A stretch of 64,000 nt of DNA, from the NCBI RefSeq assembly GCF_001938945.1, contig NZ_MKIO01000030.1:62001-126000 (forward strand), read 5' to 3'. Source of the DNA: Xaviernesmea rhizosphaerae (GTDB taxonomy: Bacteria > Pseudomonadota > Alphaproteobacteria > Rhizobiales > Rhizobiaceae). Position numbers and translations under genes: made by a program. A model generated the notes under the pieces. It was not told the DNA's origin. It did no database searches and saw only the letters and a program-made list of their open reading frames with translations. Every line of letters starts with the position of its first letter. Within the stretch, counting starts at the first letter, position 1. Shown here one piece after another: positions 54,168 to 63,774 of the stretch.

Positions 54168-55826
54168 ATGACCAGCCAGAACGTCACATCCACCCTGCCG
54201 GCGGTCGATCGGGACTGGTGGCGCGGCGCCGTGATCTACCAGATCTATCCGCGCTCCTATCAGGACTCCAACGGCGACGGCATCGGCGATCTCAAGGGCA
54301 TCACCGCCCGTCTGCCCTATATTGCCGGGCTGGGCGTCGATGCTATCTGGATCTCGCCCTTCTTCACCTCGCCGATGAAGGATTTCGGCTACGACGTCTC
54401 CAACTACAAGGGCGTCGATCCGATCTTCGGCCTCTTGGCCGATTTCGACGAGATGATCGCCGAGGCCCATCGTCTGGGCATCCGGGTGATGATCGATCTG
54501 GTGCTGTCGCACACCTCCGACCAGCATCCCTGGTTCGTGGAAAGCCGCTCCAGCCGCTTTAACGCCAAGGCCGACTGGTATGTCTGGGCCGACTCCAAGC
54601 CGGATGGCACGCCGCCCAACAACTGGCTGTCGATCTTCGGCGGCTCCGCCTGGGCCTGGGATCCGACCCGGCTGCAATATTACATGCACAACTTCCTCAC
54701 CTCGCAGCCGGACCTGAACCTGCACAATGAAGAGGTGCAGAACGCGCTGCTCGATGTCGAGCGCTTCTGGCTGGAGCGCGGCGTCGACGGCTTCCGCCTG
54801 GATACGATCAATTTCTACTTCCACGACAAGGAGCTGCGCGACAATCCGGCGCTGGCCCCGGAGCGGCGCAACGCCAACACCGCGCCGGCCGTGAACCCCT
54901 ATAATTATCAGGAACATCTCTACGACAAGAACCGTCCGGAGAACCTCGCCTTCCTGCGCCGCTTCCGCGGCGTCATGGACGAGTTCCCGGCGATCGCCGC
55001 CGTGGGCGAGGTGGGCGACAGCCAGCGCGGCCTGGAAATCGCCGGGGAATACACCTCCGGCGGCGACAAGGTGCATATGTGCTACGCCTTCGAGTTCCTG
55101 GCGCCCGATCCGCTGACGCCCGCGCGCGTGGCCGAGGTGCTGCATGATTTCGAGCGCGCCGCGCCCGAGGGCTGGGCCTGCTGGGCCTTCTCCAACCATG
55201 ATGTGGTGCGCCACATCTCGCGCTGGGGCGAGGGCATCCAGGATCACGAGGCGCATGCCAAGATGCTCTCGGCGCTTCTGATGTCGCTGCGCGGCTCGGT
55301 CTGCATCTACCAGGGCGAGGAACTGGCGCTGACGGAAGCCGACATCGCCTTCGAGGATCTGCAGGATCCCTATGGCATCCAGTTCTGGCCGGACTTCAAG
55401 GGCCGCGACGGTTGCCGCACGCCGATGATCTGGGACAGCGAAAAGCCGGCCGGTGGTTTCTCCGAAGGTAAGCCGTGGCTTCCCGTTCCGGCCGAGCATC
55501 TCGCCCGCGCCGTCTCGGTGCAGGAGCATGACATGCGCTCGGTGCTGCACCACTACCGCCGCTTCCTGGCCTTCCGCAAACAGCATGCCTGCCTGGCCAA
55601 GGGCGAGATCCACTTCAGGCCTTATGCAGCGCCGGTGCTGGGCTTCATGCGCCAGCATGGCAGCGAGGAAATGCTCTGCCTGTTCAACATGAGCGGCGAG
55701 CCGGTGACGGTGGAGCGCCCGGCGGAGCGCATCGAGGCGGCGCTCGGCCACGGCTTCGATTCGCATCTCGGCGAGACGCGCATCACGCTGCCGGCTTGGG
55801 GCGCCTTCTTCGCACGCGTGCTTTAA
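54168..55826 (+). CDS. aglA: Alpha-glucosidase AglA (GH13)
   Basis: Cytoplasmic enzyme that hydrolyses imported alpha-glucosides such as sucrose, maltose or trehalose. The 552-residue product has the GH13 barrel with WWRGAVIYQIYPRSYQDSNGDGIGDLKGI. The nucleophile is Asp212 (GFRLDTINF), the acid/base Glu281 (AVGEVGD) and the third carboxylate Asp345 (FSNHDVVR). The ATG at 54168 is used; the upstream frame to 54105 has no ribosome site. It lies between the permeases and aglK. Confidence 0.93.
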   Translation: MTSQNVTSTLPAVDRDWWRGAVIYQIYPRSYQDSNGDGIGDLKGITARLPYIAGLGVDAIWISPFFTSPMKDFGYDVSNYKGVDPIFGLLADFDEMIAEAHRLGIRVMIDLVLSHTSDQHPWFVESRSSRFNAKADWYVWADSKPDGTPPNNWLSIFGGSAWAWDPTRLQYYMHNFLTSQPDLNLHNEEVQNALLDVERFWLERGVDGFRLDTINFYFHDKELRDNPALAPERRNANTAPAVNPYNYQEHLYDKNRPENLAFLRRFRGVMDEFPAIAAVGEVGDSQRGLEIAGEYTSGGDKVHMCYAFEFLAPDPLTPARVAEVLHDFERAAPEGWACWAFSNHDVVRHISRWGEGIQDHEAHAKMLSALLMSLRGSVCIYQGEELALTEADIAFEDLQDPYGIQFWPDFKGRDGCRTPMIWDSEKPAGGFSEGKPWLPVPAEHLARAVSVQEHDMRSVLHHYRRFLAFRKQHACLAKGEIHFRPYAAPVLGFMRQHGSEEMLCLFNMSGEPVTVERPAERIEAALGHGFDSHLGETRITLPAWGAFFARVL

Positions 55827-55836
55827 GTGTGCATTT

Positions 55837-55888
55837 GCATCGGAGCGAACATCGGAGCGAACTGGGGCACCGCCTTTCGCTCCGATGC
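55837..55888. repeat. Perfect 13-bp inverted repeat between aglA and aglK
   Basis: GCATCGGAGCGAA (55837-55849) pairs perfectly with TTCGCTCCGATGC (55876-55888). A second copy of the left arm, CATCGGAGCGAAC, starts at 55850 and could compete for the same right arm. It resembles the outer stems of the palindromes at 39370 and 57961. Confidence 0.8.
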
Positions 55889-55974
55889 GCTACCAGGAAG
55901 AACAGGGGGAGGGGTGCGGCCATCAGGCCGCGCCGCACCGACAGAAACGACCAAATGAACGAGGGGTCCCAGCG

Positions 55975-57066
55975 ATGGCCGGTTTGGAACTGAAAGATAT
56001 CCGCAAGTCCTATGGCGCGGTCGACATCATCAAGGGCATCGACCTGTCGATCGACAAGGGCGAGTTCGTCGTTTTCGTCGGTCCGTCCGGCTGCGGCAAG
56101 TCCACGCTGCTGCGCATGATCGCCGGGCTTGAGGAGATCAGCAGCGGCGACATGTTTATCGAGGGCGAGCGCGTCAACGACGTGCCGCCGTCCAAGCGCG
56201 GCATCGCCATGGTGTTCCAGTCCTATGCGCTCTATCCGCATATGACCGTTTACGACAACATGGCCTTCGGCATGCGGATCGCGAAGGAGAGCAAGGAGGA
56301 GATCGACCGCCGGGTGCGCGCGGCCGCGGAAATCCTGCAGCTGACCAAATATCTCGACCGCCTGCCCAAGGCGCTTTCGGGCGGCCAGCGCCAGCGCGTG
56401 GCGATCGGCCGCGCCATTTGCCGCAATCCCAAGGTCTTCCTGTTCGACGAGCCCCTGTCGAACCTCGACGCTGCACTGCGCGTGGCGACCCGCATCGAGA
56501 TCGCCAAGCTGCACGAGACGCTGGCCGACACCACGATGATCTATGTCACCCATGACCAGGTCGAGGCCATGACGCTGGCCGACCGGATCGTCGTGCTGTC
56601 CGCCGGCCATATCGAGCAGGTCGGCGCGCCGCTCGAGCTCTATGACCGTCCGGCCAATCTCTTCGTCGCCCGCTTCATCGGCTCGCCGGCCATGAACATC
56701 CTGCCGGCAAAGATCCTCGAGACGGGCGAGCGCACCACGGTGGAGCTGCCCGGTGGCCTGCGCCAGACCCTGCCGATCGCCACGGCACCGACGGAAAAGG
56801 GCAAGACCGCGAGCTTCGGCATTCGCCCCGAGGACCTGACCATCGCCACCGGTGCCGATCATGTGCTGGCCGGCAAGGTCTCGATTACCGAAGCGCTCGG
56901 CGAAGTGACGCTAATCTATCTCGACGATCCGGCCGGCGGCGAGCCGCTGATCGCCAAGGCGCCCGGCCATGCGCCGGTCGAGCGCGGCACCGAGCTGCGC
57001 TTTGCCGCCGACCCGGCCAAGATGCATCTGTTCGATCCCAACGGCGTCAGCTATCGCCGCCTGTAA
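55975..57066 (+). CDS. aglK: Alpha-glucoside ABC transporter ATPase AglK
   Basis: MalK/UgpC-type ATPase of 363 residues. Walker A is GPSGCGKST (36-44), the signature LSGGQ is at 134-138, and Walker B ends at Asp158-Glu159 (FLFDEP). The switch histidine lies in YVTHDQVEAMTLADRIVVL, and a C-terminal TOBE region follows. The ATG at 55975 gives the standard MAGLELKDIRKSYG start. Last gene of the operon. Confidence 0.94.
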   Translation: MAGLELKDIRKSYGAVDIIKGIDLSIDKGEFVVFVGPSGCGKSTLLRMIAGLEEISSGDMFIEGERVNDVPPSKRGIAMVFQSYALYPHMTVYDNMAFGMRIAKESKEEIDRRVRAAAEILQLTKYLDRLPKALSGGQRQRVAIGRAICRNPKVFLFDEPLSNLDAALRVATRIEIAKLHETLADTTMIYVTHDQVEAMTLADRIVVLSAGHIEQVGAPLELYDRPANLFVARFIGSPAMNILPAKILETGERTTVELPGGLRQTLPIATAPTEKGKTASFGIRPEDLTIATGADHVLAGKVSITEALGEVTLIYLDDPAGGEPLIAKAPGHAPVERGTELRFAADPAKMHLFDPNGVSYRRL

Positions 57067-57090
57067 GCCGGCTTTTCCCGGACGGAAAAA

Positions 57091-57124
57091 AGGCGCTGGA
57101 GCGAAGGCTCCGGCGCCTTTTTCT
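57091..57124. terminator. Bidirectional terminator between aglK and the PilZ-like gene
   Basis: AGGCGC and GGAGC pair with GCTCC and GGCGCCT around GAAG. Six A precede and five T follow, so it can serve both converging genes. Confidence 0.9.
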
Positions 57125-57146
57125 GTTTTCAGCCGGAAGGGCGGCG

Positions 57147-57548
57147 TCAGCGATAGATGTCGAGCACCCGGCCGCGATGGTTGGGATGGGTGGAATAGAC
57201 GAAGATGCGGTTGATGTCGCGATCCGTCAGCAGGCGCAGGAAGCGCGCCTCGACCTTGTTGTCGGCATGCACGCGCTTGGTCAGGCAGCCGACCATGGGC
57301 ACATTGGCGCTGACGAATTCGAGATAGAAATTCTGCGGCAGCTTGAACTGCGTCGGCATGGAGAGCACCGCGCCGCTCTTCGACAGGCGGATGACCTGGC
57401 AGCGACGGGAGCTGAGATGAACGATGCCCTTCTCGGTATATTCGATCCGCGCCTCATTCATCGTGTCTTCCATCGGGAAGGCGACTTCCCGGTCATACAT
57501 GAAGGACTCTTCTCGGCTCAGATAGGTCGGTTGGTCGCTGCTGCGCAC
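57147..57548 (-). CDS. PilZ-like protein lacking canonical c-di-GMP motifs
   Basis: A 133-residue protein with a beta-barrel-like pattern: HLSSRRCQVIRLSKSGAVLSMPTQFKLPQNFYLEFVSANVPMVGCLTKRVHADNKVEARFLRL. It resembles PilZ domains (R-x-C-x-V, S-x-S-G-A, L-P-x-x-F, C-x-x-R). The RxxxR and D/N-x-S-x-x-G ligand motifs are not intact; an Arg replaces the Asp. The start is GTG with AGAGGCGG upstream; ATGs at 57500 or later are alternatives. Confidence 0.7.
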   Translation of the reverse strand: MRSSDQPTYLSREESFMYDREVAFPMEDTMNEARIEYTEKGIVHLSSRRCQVIRLSKSGAVLSMPTQFKLPQNFYLEFVSANVPMVGCLTKRVHADNKVEARFLRLLTDRDINRIFVYSTHPNHRGRVLDIYR

Positions 57549-57779
57549 GTCGTTCGTCCGCCTCTTATTGTCATTGTCATCCTAAGGAAACTCTGAAGAG
57601 GTTAGACGGCAAATTTTAAGGATAGGTAAGAATTTCCGCCGCGTTTGTCGTTAAGCCCAAGCTGACACATGTTTTGCGCCGGTTTTGCGTGGCGCATCAC
57701 TGGCGGGCGCCAGCTGTATTTTTACAGGAGAACGCAATCAGACGTCGTCTGTACCCGCCGGCGGTCGTCGGCAACAACG

Positions 57780-57811
57780 AAAAAGCCGCCCCTTCTTGAG
57801 GAAGGGACGGC
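57780..57811 (-). terminator. Terminator of the zwf-pgl-edd operon
   Basis: Read leftward, GCCG and CCCTTC-type arms pair around CTCAA and the stem is followed by GGCTTTTTCG. It lies about 200 bp after the edd stop, beyond the palindromic elements. Confidence 0.75.
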
Positions 57812-57908
57812 CGGGCAGAGGGTGATTTCTGTGGAGCCCAGCCGACGACTGGACCGGCTGACTGGCGGAGAGAGCTCGCCTGAAGATCAGGCGCAGCCCG
57901 ATGCCCTA

Positions 57909-58006
57909 GAGCATCAGACTGAAAATCGCACGCAGTCTGATGCTCTAATTTTTTGTTTTTGCATCGGATTTTTCCGAAAACCGGTTCCCACTTTTCGGTC
58001 CGATGC
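57909..58006. repeat. Pair of intergenic palindromes next to edd
   Basis: First element: GAGCATCAGACT (57909-57920) pairs with AGTCTGATGCTC (57934-57945), a perfect 12-bp stem, followed by a T-rich stretch. Second element: GCATCGGA (57961-57968) pairs with TCCGATGC (57999-58006), with an inner CCGAAAA/TTTTCGG stem. The second is the reverse-complement form of the units at 39370-39540. It ends one base from the edd stop codon. Confidence 0.88.
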
Positions 58007-58007
58007 C

Positions 58008-59828
58008 CTAGTGGAAAAACACGCTGGCGCCGTGATCGGCCGGGCCGGTGGCGGCGCGGAAGGGCGCGAAAAGCTCGCGGCCCATGCCGAACTCATTGGC
58101 CGAGAGATCGGCGATGACGGGCGTGCGGGCAGCGAAATCCTCCGCATTGCCGACCACGTCGATGGTGCCAGCCACGGCGTCCAGGCGGATGATGTCGCCT
58201 TCCTGGATCTTTGCGATCGGCCCGCCTTCGACGGCTTCCGGCGTCATGTGGATCGCCGAGGGCACCTTGCCCGAGGCGCCGGACATGCGCCCGTCGGTGA
58301 TCAGCGCCACCATCTGGCCGCGATCCTGCAGGATGCCGAGCACGGTGGTGAGCTTGTGCAGCTCGGGCATGCCATTGGCCTTGGGGCCCTGGAAGCGGAC
58401 GACGGCGATGAAATTGCCGGTCAGCGTGCCTTCCTTGAAGGCGGCCTGCAGCTCGCTCTGATCGTGGAAGATCTTGGCCGGCGCCTCGATGATGTGGCGC
58501 TCGGGCTTGACCGCCGAGATCTTGATGACGGCCTTGCCCAGATTGCCCGAGAGCATGCGCAGGCCGCCGCTGGCCTGGAAGGGCTGGTCGATGGTGGCGA
58601 GCACCTTGGGATCGCCGCTCACCTCGGGCGCCGGCAGGCGCTGGACCGACCCGTTCTCGCCCAGCCGCACGTCGATGGCATAGGAGGCCAGACCGTGGCC
58701 GAAGACGGTGCGCACATCGTCATGCAGCAGGCCCTGCTTGAGGAGCTGGCTGATGAGGAAGCCCATGCCGCCGGCGGCGTGGAAATGGTTCACATCCGCC
58801 AGCCCGTTCGGATAGACGCGGGCGAGCAGGGGGATGATGTCGGACAGCTCGGCAATGTCGGCCCAGGTCAGCTGGATGCCGCCGGCGCGCGCCATGGCCA
58901 CCAGATGCATGGTGTGGTTGGTCGACCCACCGGTGGCATGCAGGCCGATGACGCCGTTGACGATCGAGCGCTCGTCGATCATCTCGCCGGCCGGCGTGAA
59001 CTCATTGCCCTGGGCGGTAATCGCCAGTGCCCGCTTGGTCGCCTCGCGCGTCAGCGCCTCGCGCAGCGGCGTGCCCGGATTGATGAAGGAGGCGCCGGGC
59101 AGGTGGAAGCCCATGATCTCCATCAGCATCTGGTTGGAATTGGCCGTGCCGTAGAAGGTGCAGGTGCCGGGGCCGTGATAGGATTTGGACTCCGCTTCCA
59201 GCAGCTCGTCGCGCCCAACCTTGCCCTCGGCGAAGAGCTGGCGCACGCGCGCCTTCTCGTCGTTCGGCAAGCCGGTGGTCATCGGTCCGGCCGGAATGAA
59301 GACCGCCGGCAGATGGCCGAAGGTCATGGCGGCGATCATCAGGCCGGGAACGATCTTATCGCAGACGCCGAGATAGACGGTGCTGTCGAACATGTTGTGC
59401 GACAGGCCGATGCCGGCGGCCATGGCGATCAGATCGCGCGAGAACAGCGACAGTTCCATGCCGGGCTGGCCCTGCGTCACGCCATCGCACATGGCCGGCA
59501 CGCCGCCGGCAACCTGCGCCACGCCGCCCGCCTCGCGCGCGGCCTCGCGGATGATGGCCGGGAAGGTCTCGAACGGCTGATGCGCTGAGAGCATGTCGTT
59601 ATAGGAGGTGATGATGCCGAGGTTGGGCACGGTGTCACCGGCCAGCGCCTGTTTCTCGGCGGGGGAACAGACGGCGAAGCCATGGGCCAGATTGCCGCAG
59701 CCGAGCACCGAGCGGTGCACGCTCTTGGCGGCAGCGTTGCGCACGCGCTCGAGATAGGCTTCACGGGTGGGTTTCGACCGCTCGATCAGTCTCTGGGTGA
59801 TGGCGGCGATGCGGGAATCGACGGACAT
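58008..59828 (-). CDS. edd: 6-phosphogluconate dehydratase Edd
   Basis: Entner-Doudoroff enzyme that dehydrates 6-phosphogluconate to KDPG using an iron-sulfur cluster. The 606-residue product has [45 protein letters not shown] and the later [23 protein letters not shown] and [19 protein letters not shown]. The ATG at 59828 has AAAAGGAGTGCC before it. It is the third gene of zwf-pgl-edd, 206 bp after pgl. Confidence 0.96.
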   Translation of the reverse strand: MSVDSRIAAITQRLIERSKPTREAYLERVRNAAAKSVHRSVLGCGNLAHGFAVCSPAEKQALAGDTVPNLGIITSYNDMLSAHQPFETFPAIIREAAREAGGVAQVAGGVPAMCDGVTQGQPGMELSLFSRDLIAMAAGIGLSHNMFDSTVYLGVCDKIVPGLMIAAMTFGHLPAVFIPAGPMTTGLPNDEKARVRQLFAEGKVGRDELLEAESKSYHGPGTCTFYGTANSNQMLMEIMGFHLPGASFINPGTPLREALTREATKRALAITAQGNEFTPAGEMIDERSIVNGVIGLHATGGSTNHTMHLVAMARAGGIQLTWADIAELSDIIPLLARVYPNGLADVNHFHAAGGMGFLISQLLKQGLLHDDVRTVFGHGLASYAIDVRLGENGSVQRLPAPEVSGDPKVLATIDQPFQASGGLRMLSGNLGKAVIKISAVKPERHIIEAPAKIFHDQSELQAAFKEGTLTGNFIAVVRFQGPKANGMPELHKLTTVLGILQDRGQMVALITDGRMSGASGKVPSAIHMTPEAVEGGPIAKIQEGDIIRLDAVAGTIDVVGNAEDFAARTPVIADLSANEFGMGRELFAPFRAATGPADHGASVFFH

Positions 59829-60034
59829 GGCACTCCTTTTCCGGAGCCCGGTCACAAGGGGCTCCTGCGGGTCTTAGAGGAACGTCAGCAGCGCCGCGCC
59901 GCAAGAAGCGGACGGTTGCCGCAGAAAGACAGGGTCTGCAGTGTCGGCCACGGGCCGACCCACGGCCGGTTTCCCGGCCGCTCGGGGCGGTGCCCGGCCG
60001 ATATCTGTGCGCCTCGGGTTTCGGCCTGATCTGG

Positions 60035-60733
60035 TCAGGGCGCCCAGTAGATCTCGACAGGGCTTATCGCCCGGCGCAGAACGGCGCGGATCGGCATCTC
60101 GGTTTCCTCGCCTTCGGCTTGCGCCGCGGCCAGGACCGTTTTCTTGGCCTCGCCCTCGATGTGCAGCACCAAAAGGCGCGCATCGTTGAGGGCGGAGAAG
60201 GTAAAGGTCAGGCGCGGCTCGCCGGCGCCCTCTGCCGTCATGGTGATGACGCCGCGCGGCGTGTCGGCCGCCAGCGCTTCCGAAAGCCGCGAGCCGCCAG
60301 GGAAGAAGGAGGCGGTGTGACCGTCGCCGCCCATGCCGAGAATGGCCACGTCGAAGGGCGCGGCGATTGCCGCCGTCTCGATGCTGGCTTCGGCAGCGGC
60401 GATCTCGACATTTTCGGCCGGGTGATAGAGCGGCACGAAATGGGCGCGCGCAGCTTCGTTCTGCAGCAGGTTCTCGGCCACCAGCCGGTGGTTCGAGCGG
60501 TCGCTGTCCGGCGGCACGAAGCGTTCGTCGACCAGCGTCACCGTCACCTTCTGCCAGTCCAGTGCATGGCCCGACAGCGCGGCGAAGAAGGCCTTGGGCG
60601 TCGATCCGCCCGAGACGGCGAGGCTTGCGGCCCCGCGCGCGGCGATGCCGTCACGCAAGGCAGCGGCAACCCGCTCGGCCAGGGCTCCGGCCAGCTCCGC
60701 TCCGGAAGCGAAAGCATTGAATGTCGTCGGCAT
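60035..60733 (-). CDS. pgl: 6-phosphogluconolactonase Pgl
   Basis: Hydrolyses 6-phosphogluconolactone. The 232-residue product shows SLAVSGGSTPKAFFAALSG, VTLVDERFVPPDSDRSNHRLV and VAILGMGGDGHTASFFPG, all diagnostic of the DevB/NagB-like lactonase. The start at 60733 (MPTTFNAF) replaces an upstream in-frame one at 60844 whose extra residues are Arg-rich and non-conserved. It lies 168 bp after zwf. Confidence 0.95.
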   Translation of the reverse strand: MPTTFNAFASGAELAGALAERVAAALRDGIAARGAASLAVSGGSTPKAFFAALSGHALDWQKVTVTLVDERFVPPDSDRSNHRLVAENLLQNEAARAHFVPLYHPAENVEIAAAEASIETAAIAAPFDVAILGMGGDGHTASFFPGGSRLSEALAADTPRGVITMTAEGAGEPRLTFTFSALNDARLLVLHIEGEAKKTVLAAAQAEGEETEMPIRAVLRRAISPVEIYWAP

Positions 60734-60901
60734 CAGCCCTGTCTCCACCGCTTGCAAGGCCGGATAGCGCCGGTTCGGCATCCGCATCGGCCGTCTTCGT
60801 TCGTCCCTGTCAGCCCGCAAGGATGCGCCGACTGTCTGCGGCACGTCTCTTTGTGGGAGCGGCGGGCGGCTAGCCGTTTCCGGCCGTCCGCCGCGTCCGG
60901 C

Positions 60902-62377
60902 TCAGTTCTCGTGCCAGGTGCGGCCGTCGCGCTCGATGAGCGCGATGGCCTGGCTCGGGCCCCAGGTGCCGGCGGTGTAGCCCTGCGGCTTCTGCCCGAC
61001 GATTTCCCAGGCCTTGAGGATCGGATCGACCCAGCGCCATGCGGCCTCGACTTCGTCGCGGCGCATGAACAGCGTCTGATTGTTGCGCACCACATCGAGC
61101 AGCAGGCGCTCATAGGCATCGGCGCTGCGCACGTTGAAGGCCTCGGAGAAGGTCATGTCCAGCGAGACGTTGCGCAGGCGCATGCCGCCCGGGCCCGGAT
61201 CCTTGATCATCAGCGACTGCTTGACGCCTTCGTTCGGCTGCAGGCGGATGATCAGCTGGTTGGCCTCGATCCGGCCCGCGCTTTCATCGAAGATCGAATG
61301 CGGGATCGGCTTGAAGGTGATGACGATTTCCGACATGCGCGAGGCCATGCGCTTGCCCGTGCGGATATAGAAGGGCACGCCGGCCCAGCGCCAGTTGCCG
61401 ATCTCGGCCTTGATGGCGACGAAGGTCTCGGTGTCGGACTGGCCGCTTTCCAGCTCTTCCAGATAGCCCTTGACCGGGCCGCCGGCCGAGGCGCCGGCGC
61501 GATACTGGCCGCGCACGGTCATCCGCTCGACATTGGCCGGCGTGATCGGCTTCAGCGCATGCAGCACCTTCAGCTTTTCGTCGCGCACCGCTTCCGCGCT
61601 CATATTGGTGGGCACTTCCATGGCAACGAGGCAGAGCAACTGCAGGATGTGGTTCTGCACCATGTCACGCAGCGCGCCGGCGGTGTCGTAATAGCCGGCA
61701 CGGCTTTCCAGCCCGACCGATTCGGCCACTGTGATCTGCACATGGTCGATATGCGAGGCGTTCCACAGGGGCTCGTAGAGCGCATTGGCGAAGCGCAGCG
61801 CCATCAGGTTCTGCACCGTCTCCTTGCCGAGATAGTGGTCGATGCGGAAGATCTGCTCTTCGCGGAAGACCTTGCCGATCGTGTCGTTCAGCTCGAGCGC
61901 GGAGGCCAGGCTTTTGCCGATCGGCTTTTCCACGACAATACGCGTCTGCTTGGTGATCAGCTTGTTGTCGCGGATGCGTTCGGAAATATCGCCGAAGATC
62001 GCCGGCGCCACGGCGAGATAGAAGGCGCGGATCCGGTCCTTGCCGCCATCGTCGAGCAATTGCTTGAGCTTGTCCCAGCCCGCGTCGGAGCGCGCATCGA
62101 CGGAGATGTAGAACAGGCGATCGGTGAAGATCTTGACCTGGTCCTCCTCATATTCGCCGGGCTTGAGGTGCTCCTTCAGCGCGTTGACCGCGAAGGTGCG
62201 GTATTCCTCGTGCGTCAGCACGCTGCGCGAGGCGCCGATGATCCGGGTCGGGTGGCTCAACTGGCCGTCGAGCTGGCGGTGGTAGAGCGCAGGCAGGAGC
62301 TTGCGCTCCGCCAGGTCGCCGGTGCCGCCGAAAACGACGTAGTCGAAGGGTTCTACTGGAATGATCTGACTGCTCAT
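60902..62377 (-). CDS. zwf: Glucose-6-phosphate 1-dehydrogenase Zwf
   Basis: First enzyme of the oxidative pentose phosphate and Entner-Doudoroff routes, NADP-linked. The 491-residue product has the nucleotide loop GGTGDLAERKLLPALYHRQ near residue 17 and the active-site RIDHYLGKETVQNLMALRFAN. The ATG at 62377 is preferred; a GTG one codon upstream is possible. It leads the leftward operon. The AT-rich stretch at 62408-62430 is the likely promoter zone. Confidence 0.96.
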   Translation of the reverse strand: MSSQIIPVEPFDYVVFGGTGDLAERKLLPALYHRQLDGQLSHPTRIIGASRSVLTHEEYRTFAVNALKEHLKPGEYEEDQVKIFTDRLFYISVDARSDAGWDKLKQLLDDGGKDRIRAFYLAVAPAIFGDISERIRDNKLITKQTRIVVEKPIGKSLASALELNDTIGKVFREEQIFRIDHYLGKETVQNLMALRFANALYEPLWNASHIDHVQITVAESVGLESRAGYYDTAGALRDMVQNHILQLLCLVAMEVPTNMSAEAVRDEKLKVLHALKPITPANVERMTVRGQYRAGASAGGPVKGYLEELESGQSDTETFVAIKAEIGNWRWAGVPFYIRTGKRMASRMSEIVITFKPIPHSIFDESAGRIEANQLIIRLQPNEGVKQSLMIKDPGPGGMRLRNVSLDMTFSEAFNVRSADAYERLLLDVVRNNQTLFMRRDEVEAAWRWVDPILKAWEIVGQKPQGYTAGTWGPSQAIALIERDGRTWHEN

Positions 62378-62479
62378 CACGTTTTGGTCTCGCTTCCCTG
62401 GACAGCGTATAATCTAATCGATTTAAATGCGCTAGTATGGTCAGGCCAAAAAAGTACTCCCGGCAGAAATTGCTGCGCC

Positions 62480-63766
62480 TCAGAGCCTGTCGCGTAGGGC
62501 ATACCAGCTCAATGCGACGAACAAAAGCACGGAGCGAAAGTGCCGGCCGCCGGGAAAGGGTGGTACAGGAAGATCCTTTAAAAGATCGAGCTCATGCGAG
62601 CCGCCCAGCACGGATTGTGCATAAAGGCGGCCACAATAATTGGCGAGCATGACCCCATGGCCGGAATAGCCGCCGATCGAGGTGACGCCGGGCATGACCT
62701 CACGCACGAAGGGCCGGCGCGGCAGGGTGATGCCCACGGATCCGCCCCAGGCATGGGTGATCGCCACATTCTTCAGCTGCGGATAGACCTCGGCGATCTG
62801 GCCGCGGATCGGGCCGGCCAGATCCGCCGGGCTGTCGGCGGTATAGGCCTCGCGCCCGCCGAACAGCAGCCGCCCGTCGGGGCTCTTGCGGAAGTAGCGC
62901 ACCACGAATCGGCTGTCGGCCACCGAATGACCTTCGGGCAGGATCTCGGGAAAGCGCGCGAGCGGCTCGGTGGCGCCGATGAAGGAGCGGATCGGCATGA
63001 CATGGTTTGCCGTCACCGGCTCCAGCGCCTCGATATGGGCGTTGCAGGCGATCAGCACCCGGTCGGCACGGATCGTGCCGTGGGAGGTTTCCACCTCCAG
63101 CTTCGTGCCCTTGCGCTGCAGGCGGGTGGCACGCGTCTGCTCGTGCAGGGCGGCACCGGCGGCAGCGGCGGCGCGTGCAAGGCCGATCACCAGCTTCATC
63201 GGCTGGATGTGGCCCGTTCCGCTGTCTTCCACGCCCAGCACATAATGGCGCGAGCCGAGCTTCGCCTCTGTCGCCTCGCGGTCGAGATAGCGCACATGCG
63301 GATAGTCGTAGCGGTTGGCGAGCGTCTCGACGAAATGCCGGTAGTCGCGCTCATAGGCCGCCTTGTGCGTCACCGAAAGGTGGCCGGGCCGGTAGTCGAT
63401 GTCGAGCGCCTGGTCGCGGGCGAAATCCAGGAGCGCCTTCTTGGCATGCTCGGCCATGTCGAACAGCGCCTTGGAGCGCTCATAGCCGAGCAGCTTTTCC
63501 AGCTCGTCCACCTCGTTGCGCTGGCCGGTGCCGAGCTGGCCGCCATTGCGCCCCGAGGCGCCGTCGCCGAAGCGACAGCCGTCGATCAGCACCGTGGCCA
63601 CCCCCTGGGAGGCCAGATGCAGGGCGGCATTGAGCCCGGTGAAGCCGCCGCCGATGATGGCCACATCGGCGCTGCGGCTTCCCGAAAGCGGCGGATAGGC
63701 GGGGCGTGGCCCTGCCGTTTCCTCATAGAGCGAGATTCCGGGCGAGATCGGGGACTGCCACGCCAT
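62480..63766 (-). CDS. FAD-dependent amine oxidoreductase, PuuB-like
   Basis: A DadA/PuuB-type oxidase of 428 residues. The FAD motif is VAIIGGGFTGLNAALHLASQG, followed by FGDGASGRNGGQLGTGQRNE, and the C-terminal flavin contact is GVTSIGGYSGHGVMLANYCGRL. The ATG at 63766 (MAWQSPISPG) is preferred to an Arg-rich extension to 63859. The gene just upstream is of the glutamine-synthetase family. This pairing fits the gamma-glutamyl-putrescine pathway, though other amines are possible. Confidence 0.85.
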   Translation of the reverse strand: MAWQSPISPGISLYEETAGPRPAYPPLSGSRSADVAIIGGGFTGLNAALHLASQGVATVLIDGCRFGDGASGRNGGQLGTGQRNEVDELEKLLGYERSKALFDMAEHAKKALLDFARDQALDIDYRPGHLSVTHKAAYERDYRHFVETLANRYDYPHVRYLDREATEAKLGSRHYVLGVEDSGTGHIQPMKLVIGLARAAAAAGAALHEQTRATRLQRKGTKLEVETSHGTIRADRVLIACNAHIEALEPVTANHVMPIRSFIGATEPLARFPEILPEGHSVADSRFVVRYFRKSPDGRLLFGGREAYTADSPADLAGPIRGQIAEVYPQLKNVAITHAWGGSVGITLPRRPFVREVMPGVTSIGGYSGHGVMLANYCGRLYAQSVLGGSHELDLLKDLPVPPFPGGRHFRSVLLFVALSWYALRDRL

Positions 63767-63774
63767 CGCCGCCC

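Larger units (their letters stand above)
57549..58007 (-). other. Intergenic region between edd and the PilZ-like gene
   Basis: 459 bp without a supported gene. It contains the edd terminator (57780-57811), two palindromic elements (57909-58006) and an AT-rich stretch (57560-57640) that should hold the promoter of the PilZ-like gene. Confidence 0.6.

Noticed and set aside
57669..59588. 639-codon open frame on the plus strand
   Set aside because: Antisense to edd and running through the palindromic elements; no protein family.
62408..62430. Specific regulator site before zwf (AATCGATTTAAAT)
   Set aside because: The stretch is AT-rich and partly palindromic, but it does not match a regulator site I know, so it is only noted as the likely promoter zone.
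59990..62497. 835-codon open frame on the plus strand
   Set aside because: Antisense to pgl and zwf, which are clear genes; no recognisable domain.
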